A DNA stretch of 64,000 bases, taken from NCBI RefSeq assembly GCF_018129685.1, contig NZ_JAFCLG010000010.1:1-64000 (forward strand). The letters are read 5' to 3'. The number at the start of each line of letters is the position of its first letter. The first letter of the stretch is position 1. Made by a program: the position numbers and the translations under genes. This DNA is from Bradyrhizobium manausense (GTDB lineage: Bacteria; Pseudomonadota; Alphaproteobacteria; Rhizobiales; Xanthobacteraceae). The notes beneath the pieces were generated by a model, which was not told where the DNA came from, did no database searches, and was given only the letters and a program-made list of their open reading frames with translations. This document shows, one piece after another, positions 1 to 6,473 of the stretch.

Positions 1-13
1 GTTCGTGAACTGA

Positions 14-70
14 GTTCGCTCTCTTGGCACACAGTTCGCTGACTCGGCACCGGTTCGCTGAACACGGCAC
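14..70. repeat. Iteron-like direct repeats, set A
   Basis: Three tandem copies of GTTCGCT-N5/6-GGCAC lie at 14-30, 34-50 and 53-70, with a period of about 20 bp. They sit about 190 bp beyond the 3' end of the repA-like gene. Iterons next to a RepA gene are the usual binding sites of the initiator at a plasmid-type origin, so this may be part of the replication origin of the excised element. The repeat is seen directly; the function is inferred. Confidence 0.55.
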
Positions 71-186
71 ATCGACAACCGCGGAGGAAAACGCGCGGTC
101 CGTTAGAAAGAATCCGCAGGATTCAGGGTTAGTAAAGTTACGAGCGCGAAAAGAATTTGAGCGCCAGAACGTTACGTTCGGTTCCG

Positions 187-248
187 GTCCCCGATAGGAC
201 GAGGATCGGGTCCCTGATGGCACGCGAGTTCTCGTCCCCGATAGCACG
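187..248. repeat. Iteron-like direct repeats, set B
   Basis: Three copies of a 15-bp unit, GTCCC(C/T)GAT(A/G)G(G/C)ACG, lie at 187-201, 210-224 and 234-248, spaced 23-24 bp. The last copy ends 7 bp before the stop codon of the repA-like gene. Spacing of about two helical turns and position next to an initiator gene suit RepA-binding iterons. This set is independent in sequence from the repeats at 14-70. Confidence 0.55.
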
Positions 249-255
249 AAATGAT

Positions 256-1137
256 TCACAGCTTGTGCACCGATGCAGTTGCGAGTCCGCGACGGCGCCG
301 AGCGGCCGTGAGCGGATCGACAGGAATGGGTGTGAAGTTGAGGCGTTCAGCGCCGCGAAGGCTGCGGTCGATAACGAGTTGATAGCCAGGCAAGGTCTGG
401 CGGCGGACGATCTCCCGGAGATCGTAGGCAAAATGCTTCAGCGGCGAGAGGCTGCCAGACTTGGCGTGCAGATGAACGAAATCAAAACTCCAGCCGCCGG
501 TCTGGCGTCCGCCGTGCTTGCGCACGAGGCGATAGAGCCAGCGCTCCAGGCCGCCGGTCAGGTCGAAATACGCGCGATCAATTGTGAGGACGAGCGCTTC
601 ATCCAGCACACCGGCGTAAAACCAGTCGGCCAGGATCAGCTCCAATCCGCGTGGCCGGCCGTGCACATCGGCCGTCTCTTTCCATTCATTGATCCAGGAA
701 AAGCGGTGTCGCCGACGCTCCGTCGGTTGGCGGATCGTCGTCATGACGGTCGTCGATTGCAGCCGGTCGAGTGCGGCTTTGAGCCGGTCGTAGTCGCGGG
801 CGCTGGTGCCGCGACCTACGAAGGTCAGGATTTCGTATGGCGTCGCGGCCATCAACCGCGATGTCTTCAAACCGGCGTCGCGGGCCTCGACAATCTGCGA
901 GGCCGCCCAAATAAGAACGTCGGCATCCCAGATGGTGGCCATGCCGTGTTCCGGAACGGCCTCGACACGAATGGCGATCTTGCCTGCGCGAAAATCGATC
1001 GGAACGATGCGCCTGGATTTGGCCAGCGAGAAGAACGGATAGGCCATGAGATCCTGGGCATCGCGGGCTGCGAGATCGCCGGGAAGCGCACGGAACAGGT
1101 CGAGCTGCTCGCGTTCTGAACGGGGTCTGCGTCGCAT
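256..1137 (-). CDS. repA: Replication initiator protein A (RepA/RPA family)
   Basis: A 293-residue protein of the plasmid replication initiator RPA family, which binds iterons and opens an origin. Family-type features seen are the N-terminal MRRRPRSEREQLDLF, the block AYPFFSLAKSRR, and the winged-helix-like stretch RWLYRLVRKHGG followed by SPLKHFAYDLREIV. The frame is open far upstream, but the ATG at 1137 gives the family-like start and lies 22 bp after the stop of the HTH gene at 1160-1444. Two sets of direct repeats follow the gene (14-70 and 187-248). In an integrated element this protein probably replicates the excised circle, as known for several ICEs; that role is inferred. Confidence 0.82.
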   Translation of the reverse strand: MRRRPRSEREQLDLFRALPGDLAARDAQDLMAYPFFSLAKSRRIVPIDFRAGKIAIRVEAVPEHGMATIWDADVLIWAASQIVEARDAGLKTSRLMAATPYEILTFVGRGTSARDYDRLKAALDRLQSTTVMTTIRQPTERRRHRFSWINEWKETADVHGRPRGLELILADWFYAGVLDEALVLTIDRAYFDLTGGLERWLYRLVRKHGGRQTGGWSFDFVHLHAKSGSLSPLKHFAYDLREIVRRQTLPGYQLVIDRSLRGAERLNFTPIPVDPLTAARRRRGLATASVHKL

Positions 1138-1159
1138 CGTTACTGCGCTCCCGTAACGA

Positions 1160-1444
1160 TCAGCGGCGCGTCTGGCCGGCGTAGGGGCGCAAAGCCGCCG
1201 GATGCCGTTTAGCGGGCAACACGGTCCCAGCACCGGAATCTGAGGTTGATTCGCGGATCCCGCGTTTGGCCCAGGCTTCCAAATCGGCGATCGCATAGAC
1301 AACGCGACCGCCAAGCTTTCGATAAGTGGGACCGGTACCGTAGGTCCGGTGCTTTTCCAGTGTCCGGCCGGAGAGACTGAGGAATCGCGCGGCTTCGGGC
1401 GTGCGCAGGTATCGGGGCGGCAAGCCGGCGTTCGGATCGGACAT
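1160..1444 (-). CDS. Excisionase-like HTH protein (RdfS-like)
   Basis: A 94-residue protein with a MerR/AlpA-type helix-turn-helix: PPRYLRTPEAARFLSLSGRT followed by LEKHRTYGTGPTYRKLGGRVVYAIADLEAWA, the standard fold of excisionases and recombination directionality factors. The C-terminal 30 residues are basic and probably disordered. It lies between an FseA-like activator and repA. In ICEMlSymR7A the RDF RdfS is of this HTH type and is switched on by FseA, so RdfS is the best functional guess. The ribosome-binding site (GGAG, 8 nt before the ATG) lies in the 3' arm of a perfect 7-bp hairpin (1452-1471), suggesting translational control. Confidence 0.7.
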   Translation of the reverse strand: MSDPNAGLPPRYLRTPEAARFLSLSGRTLEKHRTYGTGPTYRKLGGRVVYAIADLEAWAKRGIRESTSDSGAGTVLPAKRHPAALRPYAGQTRR

Positions 1445-1451
1445 ATCAGAA

Positions 1452-1471
1452 GCTCCATCGTCTCATGGAGC
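1452..1471 (-). promoter_or_regulatory. Hairpin covering the ribosome-binding site of the excisionase-like gene
   Basis: On the minus strand the arms GCTCCAT and ATGGAGC pair perfectly around the loop GAGACG. The 3' arm contains the GGAG Shine-Dalgarno sequence of the gene starting at 1444, at ideal spacing. Folding would hide the ribosome-binding site. The pairing is seen directly; the regulatory role is inferred. Confidence 0.5.
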
Positions 1472-1541
1472 GCCACAGCGGTTCGCGGCGCGTCTGTTGT
1501 GACGATGGCGAAGAAGGCAAGCGCAGGGGGATGCCGATGAT

Positions 1542-1564
1542 GGGGTGTCGAATTTCGGCACCCC
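1542..1564 (-). promoter_or_regulatory. Hairpin between the DUF2285 gene and the excisionase-like gene
   Basis: GGGGTG and CACCCC pair across an 11-nt loop, 20 bp past the stop codon of the DUF2285 gene. It could be a weak terminator or attenuator separating the activator from the excisionase transcript. No T-run follows, so a rho-independent terminator is not certain. Confidence 0.35.
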
Positions 1565-1583
1565 TCCTCACCGACATCATCAG

Positions 1584-2165
1584 CTATTTCTTGCGGCGGC
1601 TCGGACGGAGCAGTTCGCGATAGCCGCCGCGCATCAGCGCAAGCCCGGTTTGCACCAAGCGGATGGTGCGGTTGCGCAGGTCGTGGGTTTTCCAGGCCCG
1701 TTCGGGGATATGCCTTGCGCCGAACAGTTCTTCCGCGATAGCGCGATAGGTATGGCCATCGGAACTGGCATCGAGCGCACGCAGCGCGAGGGCCAGCCGC
1801 TGTCGCCGCTGTAGGGACAGTTCTTGAAATGCGGGGCCAGCGGGGTACCCACCAAGAGCGCGCCAGAGACGGCCCGCCGCATGGGCGCGCGACTCAAAAT
1901 CCCCATCAAGCGGCAATTCGGCGGCGTAGGGCATGCCAGCCACCAGAGGCTCCCTAAGCCACAGCCGATGTTCGACGCCGTTCAGACGCAGCAGGAGATG
2001 CCAGCCATCCGCGGCCTGCCGGCACTCGGCGGTCGACAGCTCGGCCAGGCCGAGGCCATGGGCACTGAAGGCAGCTGTGCTTCGAACAACCGGAACGATG
2101 TCCGGCAAAACTTCCGGAGCCCAGAAAATAGCTTGATCCTGCGACGACCCCGCCGGGTCAGTCAC
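1584..2165 (-). CDS. DUF2285 protein, C-terminal half of an FseA-like excision activator
   Basis: A 193-residue DUF2285 protein (start GTG at 2165). DUF2285 is a helix-turn-helix variant known from the FseA activator and the QseM antiactivator of Mesorhizobium ICEs. Recognisable blocks are AIFWAPEVLPDIVPV near the N-terminus, LRLNGVEHRLWLREPL in the middle and the C-terminal HTH around HTYRAIAEELFGARHIPERA and TIRLVQTGLALMRGGYRELL. The frame overlaps the end of the upstream 58-residue DUF6499-like gene by 8 bp. A +1 shift at the T4 run (2166-2169) would fuse the two into the usual single protein, as described for FseA (Msi172-Msi171). A one-base sequencing or evolutionary indel is the alternative. 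Confidence 0.8.
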   Translation of the reverse strand: MTDPAGSSQDQAIFWAPEVLPDIVPVVRSTAAFSAHGLGLAELSTAECRQAADGWHLLLRLNGVEHRLWLREPLVAGMPYAAELPLDGDFESRAHAAGRLWRALGGYPAGPAFQELSLQRRQRLALALRALDASSDGHTYRAIAEELFGARHIPERAWKTHDLRNRTIRLVQTGLALMRGGYRELLRPSRRKK

Positions 2166-2334
2166 AAAAGCAAAGGCCCCATCTCCTTCTGAACGCTGTG
2201 GTCACGGGAGAATCAGGTTTCGAATGCGCGAGTTCACGACAATCGCGGTGATAGTCCGGATTGCGGCGAACGTATTCCCAGGCAAAGCCGGGGCGATCAT
2301 AGGCTGCAGTTGATCGCCAATCAGAATGAGACAT
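2158..2334 (-). CDS. DUF6499-like N-terminal half of FseA-like activator (0 frame)
   Basis: A 58-residue frame with ATG at 2334 and an AGGAG ribosome-binding site 10 nt upstream. It begins MSHSDWRSTAAYDRP and continues GFAWEYVRRNPDYHRD, the conserved N-terminal domain normally found fused in front of DUF2285, and ends RRRWGLCFCD. Reading +1 after WGLCF gives VTDPAGSS, which is the start of the downstream DUF2285 protein and restores the usual family junction. In ICEMlSymR7A the equivalent pair is joined by programmed +1 ribosomal frameshifting to make FseA, the activator of rdfS. The join and family fit are seen; programming is inferred. Confidence 0.75.
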   Translation of the reverse strand: MSHSDWRSTAAYDRPGFAWEYVRRNPDYHRDCRELAHSKPDSPVTTAFRRRWGLCFCD

Positions 2335-2505
2335 CGCATCTTTTCTCCTGTCACGTGCGCCGGTCAGGATGAGCGCGATATCATTTTAGCAATCGAAGGT
2401 TGTTGATAGTCCCCGTATCCGCATCACGCGATGCGCAAACGCGGTCACGAGAATTCGAAAGAACATTCGCTCTACGAAGGCGGCGGATCGAAGTGATTTA
2501 TTTCA

Positions 2506-2787
2506 TCAAGGGTTGCCTGCACGCAGCAGATGCCGGTAGCCTTGCTCTGTCATCCATTTGGCGCGGGCCAGATGACTATCCAACGCATGCCGCGCACGAT
2601 CCGGCTCACGCTCGGCATCGAGATGCAACACGATCCGCGCGACCTCGCGCCAGTCGGCACCTTCGGCGTCGGCATCGAGCAACCGCAAATAGGTCACCAG
2701 ATGTTCCATGTCGTAGTCCGTAAGCGTGGGGGCGGATGGCGCCACGTCTGCCACGTCGGGGTCAAGCGGTGGCATCTGTATCGGCAT
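2506..2787 (-). CDS. Small DUF2285 protein, QseM-like antiactivator
   Basis: A 93-residue DUF2285 protein with the block DMEHLVTYLRLLDADAEGA, then WREVARIVLHLD and HLARAKWMTEQGYRHLL, which is the DUF2285 HTH variant as a stand-alone domain. In Mesorhizobium, QseM is a free-standing DUF2285 protein that binds FseA and TraR and blocks excision and transfer. Its position, between an FseA-like gene and a divergent XRE regulator, matches that circuit. The residues before about 20 are low-complexity and probably disordered. Identity as an antiactivator is inferred from family and context; it could instead be another DNA-binding regulator. Confidence 0.7.
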   Translation of the reverse strand: MPIQMPPLDPDVADVAPSAPTLTDYDMEHLVTYLRLLDADAEGADWREVARIVLHLDAEREPDRARHALDSHLARAKWMTEQGYRHLLRAGNP

Positions 2788-3001
2788 GCTGGTGCTCGAC
2801 AGGTGACATCAAAAAAACGAACTCATGCGCCTGCGAAAGGCTAAGCCATCGTTTGGCCGTAATCCAGACCGTGCAGGCTCCATTCCCCACATAAGATGAG
2901 CACGACCAATGGTTCTGACCAACGTTCGAAGCTCTGACCGGACGGCAGCGAGAATGGGCCTTGAGGCCAATCGAAGTCTCCCGTCCAACAACGTTTGTCG
3001 A

Positions 3002-3024
3002 GAATACTCCGTGGTGGAATACTC
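3002..3024. promoter_or_regulatory. Direct repeat GAATACTC x2 in the divergent regulator gap
   Basis: GAATACTC occurs at 3002-3009 and 3017-3024, 15 bp apart, 24 bp before the start of the XRE regulator. The gap of 260 bp between this gene and the divergent QseM-like gene should hold both promoters. These repeats are candidate operator half-sites for the XRE protein; binding is inferred. Confidence 0.4.
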
Positions 3025-3047
3025 TTCAAGGCCGTGCTCTCTCGTCC

Positions 3048-3302
3048 ATGGAGATACGAGAGGTACTAGCAGTCAATTTGCGGAAACTCCGGCGGGCTAA
3101 CGGCTTGTCGCAGGAGGAGCTGGCGCACCGCGCTAAGATCGACCGTACTTACATCAGCTCGCTGGAGCGAAGCGTCTATGCTGCCGGCATTGACGTTGTG
3201 GACAGGTTGGCGCGGGTTCTCGGTGTTGAGGCGGCAGATCTTCTCAGGCGACCGTCTCCTACTGGGGATAAAAAGAGAGGCCGGAGTCAATCCGGCGCTT
3301 GA
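3048..3302 (+). CDS. XRE-family HTH regulator, QseC-like
   Basis: An 84-residue protein made almost entirely of one Cro/C1-type helix-turn-helix: NLRKLRRANGLSQEELAHRA, then IDRTYISSLER and VDRLARVLGVEAADLLRRP, with a short basic tail. The frame is open upstream of 3048, but ATG at 3048 gives the normal family start MEIREVLAVN. It is transcribed divergently from the QseM-like gene, the same arrangement as qseC/qseM in ICEMlSymR7A, where QseC sets a switch over both promoters. The HTH fold is certain; the QseC role is inferred from context. Confidence 0.78.
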   Translation: MEIREVLAVNLRKLRRANGLSQEELAHRAKIDRTYISSLERSVYAAGIDVVDRLARVLGVEAADLLRRPSPTGDKKRGRSQSGA

Positions 3303-3602
3303 ACCATGCGAGCTTGTGCGAAGTCGGAAAGAGCCTCCCGCGAGCCGGGCCGCAGGCCCGGCGAGCCCCGGGGCGCGGCAACGCGCCCGTCGCCGATCCG
3401 GAAGGATGACGAAGCACGCGATGAACGGACGAAAGCGCCGAAGCGGAAAGGCTGAAGCCTGCGTTTCGGTCGCTGCGGATCAGCGAAAATGTGAAGCCGT
3501 CATGGCGAAGCGCGAGGATCGCAGGCGGCTCGCTGGCGTAGCCATCGTCAGACAGCGAAACGCCCCGCTCGGATGAGCGGGGCGCTGGTGCGCTGGTCTT
3601 GC
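3303..3602. other. Non-coding gap with GC-rich hairpins
   Basis: No credible gene. Two perfect hairpins follow the XRE gene: CCGGGCC-GCA-GGCCCGG at 3345-3361 and GGGCGCG-GCAA-CGCGCCC at 3371-3388; neither is followed by a T-run. A third at 3561-3584 is listed separately. The rest shows no recognised signal. Confidence 0.5.
3561..3584 (-). terminator. Hairpin downstream of the DUF736 gene
   Basis: CGCCCCGCTC and its complement pair around a short loop 19 bp after the DUF736 stop. On the minus strand it is followed by TTTCG, only a weak T-run. It probably ends the long minus-strand operon. Confidence 0.5.
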
Positions 3603-3923
3603 TCAGTCGCCGTTCTTGCGCGACCGCGACCAGATCAGGGTGTAGGTCTCGGCGTCCTCGTCGTCGAAGAGGTTGGCGTAGATCGGAGCGTTGAAGCTCG
3701 GATCGTCCAGCTTGACTGAGAGATAATCGCGACCCTCGCTGGAGCGCTTCGGCCACGCGGCCCCTATCTCAGCTCGGCCCACGTAGACCCGGTGGCTCGG
3801 CGCGTTGTCATTGCTCCGGTCTGTCTCGGGGACGATGCGGACGCCCTTGGTCTGGAGGCTCAGGGTGACGATCTCGCCCTGGAATTCCTGGCCGGATTTC
3901 TTGAAAGAGCCGATGTTAGCCAT
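3603..3923 (-). CDS. DUF736 family protein
   Basis: A 106-residue DUF736 protein, a small family that is almost always found on rhizobial plasmids and ICEs and has no known biochemical role. Typical features: MANIGSFKKSGQEFQGEI at the N-terminus, RVYVGRAEIGAAWPKRS in the middle and YLSVKLDDPSFNAPIYANL near the C-terminus. The ATG at 3923 has a GGAG-type ribosome-binding site and gives the family start; the longer open frame upstream is not used. It is the last gene of the minus-strand maintenance operon. Confidence 0.85.
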   Translation of the reverse strand: MANIGSFKKSGQEFQGEIVTLSLQTKGVRIVPETDRSNDNAPSHRVYVGRAEIGAAWPKRSSEGRDYLSVKLDDPSFNAPIYANLFDDEDAETYTLIWSRSRKNGD

Positions 3924-4456
3924 GTCACTTCTCCTTGCTGTTTTCGAGCTCCGCGACCACCGCGGCCTCGATGGCGATCTGAAAGCCGAAGGCGATCGAC
4001 GCCGCACCCGTTTGGGCCGCAGCGGAGCGGAGGATGGCGGCGGTGAGACTTTCTTGCCTCGCGAGGAATGGGCAAAGCCCAGGGGAAGAAAGTCTCGCCG
4101 CCGCCGTTGCGGTTCAGGCGATCGAGGCGCAGCCGGCCTTCGGCCAGATCAAGCCAATGAGAGGCGAGGTGCTCGCGTGCGCTGAACAGCATTTGGGAGA
4201 CGTGCCAGCTATCGATCGGCCCATGCAAGAAGCGCCGCATTCCCGGCGAAGGAAAAGAAAACCTGGCGTGCAGAACGGTGGTCACTTGTCGCCGCGCAGA
4301 CAGAAGACAACGCAGACGCAGCGACACACCGGATCGTAGTCGGCCAAGGAGATCGACCGGCTCAATCGAAGTGCGAGAGGGACCGCGATATCGCTGTCAT
4401 GTCTGGCGACCGGATATCCGCGCTGACCCCAACCGAACGACGATAGACCCGTAGAG
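3924..4456. other. Gap of 530 bp with a long inverted repeat, no credible gene
   Basis: Open frames here lack family-like sequence or ribosome-binding sites. The notable feature is the imperfect inverted repeat at 4036-4107. A small unrecognised gene cannot be excluded. Confidence 0.4.
4036..4107. repeat. Long inverted repeat (stem-loop) in the operon gap
   Basis: GCGGCGGTGAGACTTTCTT pairs with a nearly exact complement at the other end (one G-T position). The loop holds a perfect palindrome CCTCGCGAGG and a small GGGC-AAA-GCCC hairpin. The 5' flank (GCGGAGCGGAGGATGGCGG) is almost the same as the flank of the inverted repeat at 6241-6354, so the two belong to one repeat family. Confidence 0.6.
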
Positions 4457-4933
4457 TCACCCGCCCGCGGTCATCGCTCTATTCGGCGGCTGAATGGGGC
4501 CGAGTGTAACACCCGGTCTAAGAGCGGGGTCGGCCAGCGTCGATACGCGCGCCCAGGCGGTGCTCCCGATGGCGATGGCGCCAAGCACAGCGAACGACTC
4601 CCGCCACCATTCCGAGGGAATGCCGATGTGCGAAAGGGCAAGGGTCATATCATATCCAGCGCGTGCAGCCGGAACCGCGAATAGTAACCCAATGAGAAGG
4701 CGGACAACGGGACCGCGCGCGACGGAGAAGGCGTACCGCCCGAGAACGAGTGTAAAACCAGCCACGATGAAACCAACGACGATGGCTCCGAACGGACCCA
4801 TCCCAATCTGAAATGAATAGATCCCTGCGGTCATGCCGACGAAAAACGGCAGCGCATGGATAGCGAGTGCAAAAAGTGCCCAACAGAGGACACCGAGTCC
4901 GACGATGTTGAGAAGAATGCCGACAATAAGCAT
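4457..4933 (-). CDS. Conserved ICE-associated membrane protein
   Basis: A 158-residue protein with ATG at 4933, giving a hydrophobic N-terminus (MLIVGILLNIVGLGVLCWAL). About four membrane segments can be seen: residues 1-30, 35-65, 75-95 and 115-135. The block HIGIPSEWWRESFAVLGAI follows the third. A family with this pattern is common next to DUF2493 and DUF736 genes in rhizobial mobile elements, but no function is known to me. The open frame extends 84 residues further upstream, which I reject because the added part is not membrane-like and would overlap the DUF2493 gene. Confidence 0.65.
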   Translation of the reverse strand: MLIVGILLNIVGLGVLCWALFALAIHALPFFVGMTAGIYSFQIGMGPFGAIVVGFIVAGFTLVLGRYAFSVARGPVVRLLIGLLFAVPAARAGYDMTLALSHIGIPSEWWRESFAVLGAIAIGSTAWARVSTLADPALRPGVTLGPIQPPNRAMTAGG

Positions 4934-5181
4934 GGTGATGGCTCCCGTGACAGGGGTTGCAGGGGTCGCGCCTTCCACCACCACCACGGCGCTATCCCCT
5001 AAGGTTAGCCGATCCCGCGAGGGTTTGGAATCCCCCGCGGTCCTGACGGCGAGCAAGATTCCAGCCTGGAAGCGATGTGATGAGCGCCCCGCTCGGATCG
5101 CCGTTACGGCGTAAAGCGGATAGATCGATGCCGCTCTACCGGTGATAATTTGCAGTCCGGCTGAAGAAATGGTGGCGGCGC

Positions 5182-6120
5182 TCACGCGCCGCCGTTACCG
5201 AATTTCCAGACGGGGATACCGAGCTTCCGTGCCTTGTCGGCCAGGTTCTCCTGGATACCGGTTCCGGGAAAGACCATGACGCCGATCGGCAGCACGTCGA
5301 GCATCCGATCGTTGCGCTTGAACGGTGCTGCCTTGGCGTGTTTGGTCCAGTCGGGTTTGAAGGCGATTTGCGGAACTTTTCGATGATCGGCCCAGCGGGC
5401 GGCGATACGCTCAGCACCCTTCGGCGAACCGCCATGGAGCAGCACCATGTCCGGATGTTTTGCGTGGACCTGATCGAGCTTGTCCCAGATCAGGCTGACA
5501 TCGTTGAAGTCGAGGCCGCCGGTGAAGGCGATCTTCGGACCGGAAGGCAGCATGACCTCGGTGTCGGCCCGGCGCCTGGCGGCGAGGAAGTCGCGGCTGT
5601 CGATGACGGCGGAAGTCAGGGCGCGATGGTTGACTTTCGAACCGCTGCGCGGGTGCCAGTGCGATCCGGTCTGGCGGGCGAAGTGTTCGGCGGCCTGGTC
5701 GCGGAAAAGTTCCATGACATCGCGGCGTTCGATCAAACTCATGCCCTCGGCGGTGAGACGCTCCAGTTCGACCGAGCGGATCTCGGAGCCATCCTGGTCG
5801 CGTTGGCTGCGCTTCTGCGCCTGCTCGTTGTCGTCGAGTTCACGTTCGATCCGATCGTTGGCGCGGTGGAAGAGATTGACGGTCGACCACAGGAGGTCCT
5901 CGAGGTCGGGTTCGAGGCGGGTTTCGCTCAAGGTCGCGGTGAGTGCGTCGAAGATGTCGGCGACGGTAGCAGCGACGGTACGGGCTTCGGGAAGCGGTCT
6001 CGGGTCGGGCTCGTCCTGGAAGGGTCGATAGCCGTGGAGCTGGAGCTCGGTAAGGATGTGATCGGTCGGGGATGTCGCATGCGGCGGCTCGTAGTCCAGT
6101 TGGTCGCGGTCGATCGTCAT
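5182..6120 (-). CDS. DUF2493 protein (SLOG / YpsA-like nucleotide-binding fold)
   Basis: A 312-residue protein. The C-terminal third (about 195-312) is the DUF2493 domain: KIAFTGGLDFNDVSLIWDKL, then VLLHGGSPKGAERIAARWA and VMVFPGTGIQENLADKARK, all typical of the SLOG Rossmann fold related to DprA and YpsA, which bind nucleotides or nucleic acid. The N-terminal two thirds are helical and charged (about residues 50-130) with no fold I recognise. It is a standard gene of rhizobial ICE maintenance operons. Substrate unknown. Confidence 0.82.
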   Translation of the reverse strand: MTIDRDQLDYEPPHATSPTDHILTELQLHGYRPFQDEPDPRPLPEARTVAATVADIFDALTATLSETRLEPDLEDLLWSTVNLFHRANDRIERELDDNEQAQKRSQRDQDGSEIRSVELERLTAEGMSLIERRDVMELFRDQAAEHFARQTGSHWHPRSGSKVNHRALTSAVIDSRDFLAARRRADTEVMLPSGPKIAFTGGLDFNDVSLIWDKLDQVHAKHPDMVLLHGGSPKGAERIAARWADHRKVPQIAFKPDWTKHAKAAPFKRNDRMLDVLPIGVMVFPGTGIQENLADKARKLGIPVWKFGNGGA

Positions 6121-6240
6121 GGTGGCGTCCTTTTGCCGGATCGGCCGCGCTCATCGCGGCCTTCATGGCGACGAAAGGCGGCGGGCGGACCGGACCTGCA
6201 CCGCCGAGCGCAGCGACAGCGGCCGTAGCGAAGCGGAGGA

Positions 6241-6354
6241 TGGCGGGAGCCGGCTATTTTGCCTCGCGATGTAAAGCGTCCACCCCGGGGTCCCCGTCGC
6301 GCTCGCGCGATGGGGTGGGCCTGGGACGCGACGGAAAATAGCCGGCTCCCGCCA
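6241..6354. repeat. Long inverted repeat upstream of the DUF2493 gene
   Basis: A perfect 19-bp inverted repeat: GGCGGGAGCCGGCTATTTT at 6241-6259 and its exact complement at 6336-6354, around a GC-rich 76-bp loop. The flank GCGAAGCGGAGGATGGCGG resembles the flank of the inverted repeat at 4036-4107. It lies in the gap between the toprim and DUF2493 genes and would form a stable RNA stem in their shared transcript. Confidence 0.65.
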
Positions 6355-6473
6355 TTGCGTGGCCGGACCGCTTGCCGCAGGGTCGCCCTCTCAAGAAGGC
6401 CGTGGGCGCGGTCCTCTCCGTCAACAAGGAAGCTCCGAGGTCGATGGTACCTCGTCAGAGCGGAGTACCGGCC

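Noticed and set aside
2809..2991. Small minus-strand open frame between the QseM-like and XRE genes
   Set aside because: No ribosome-binding site or family pattern; it sits in the divergent promoter gap.
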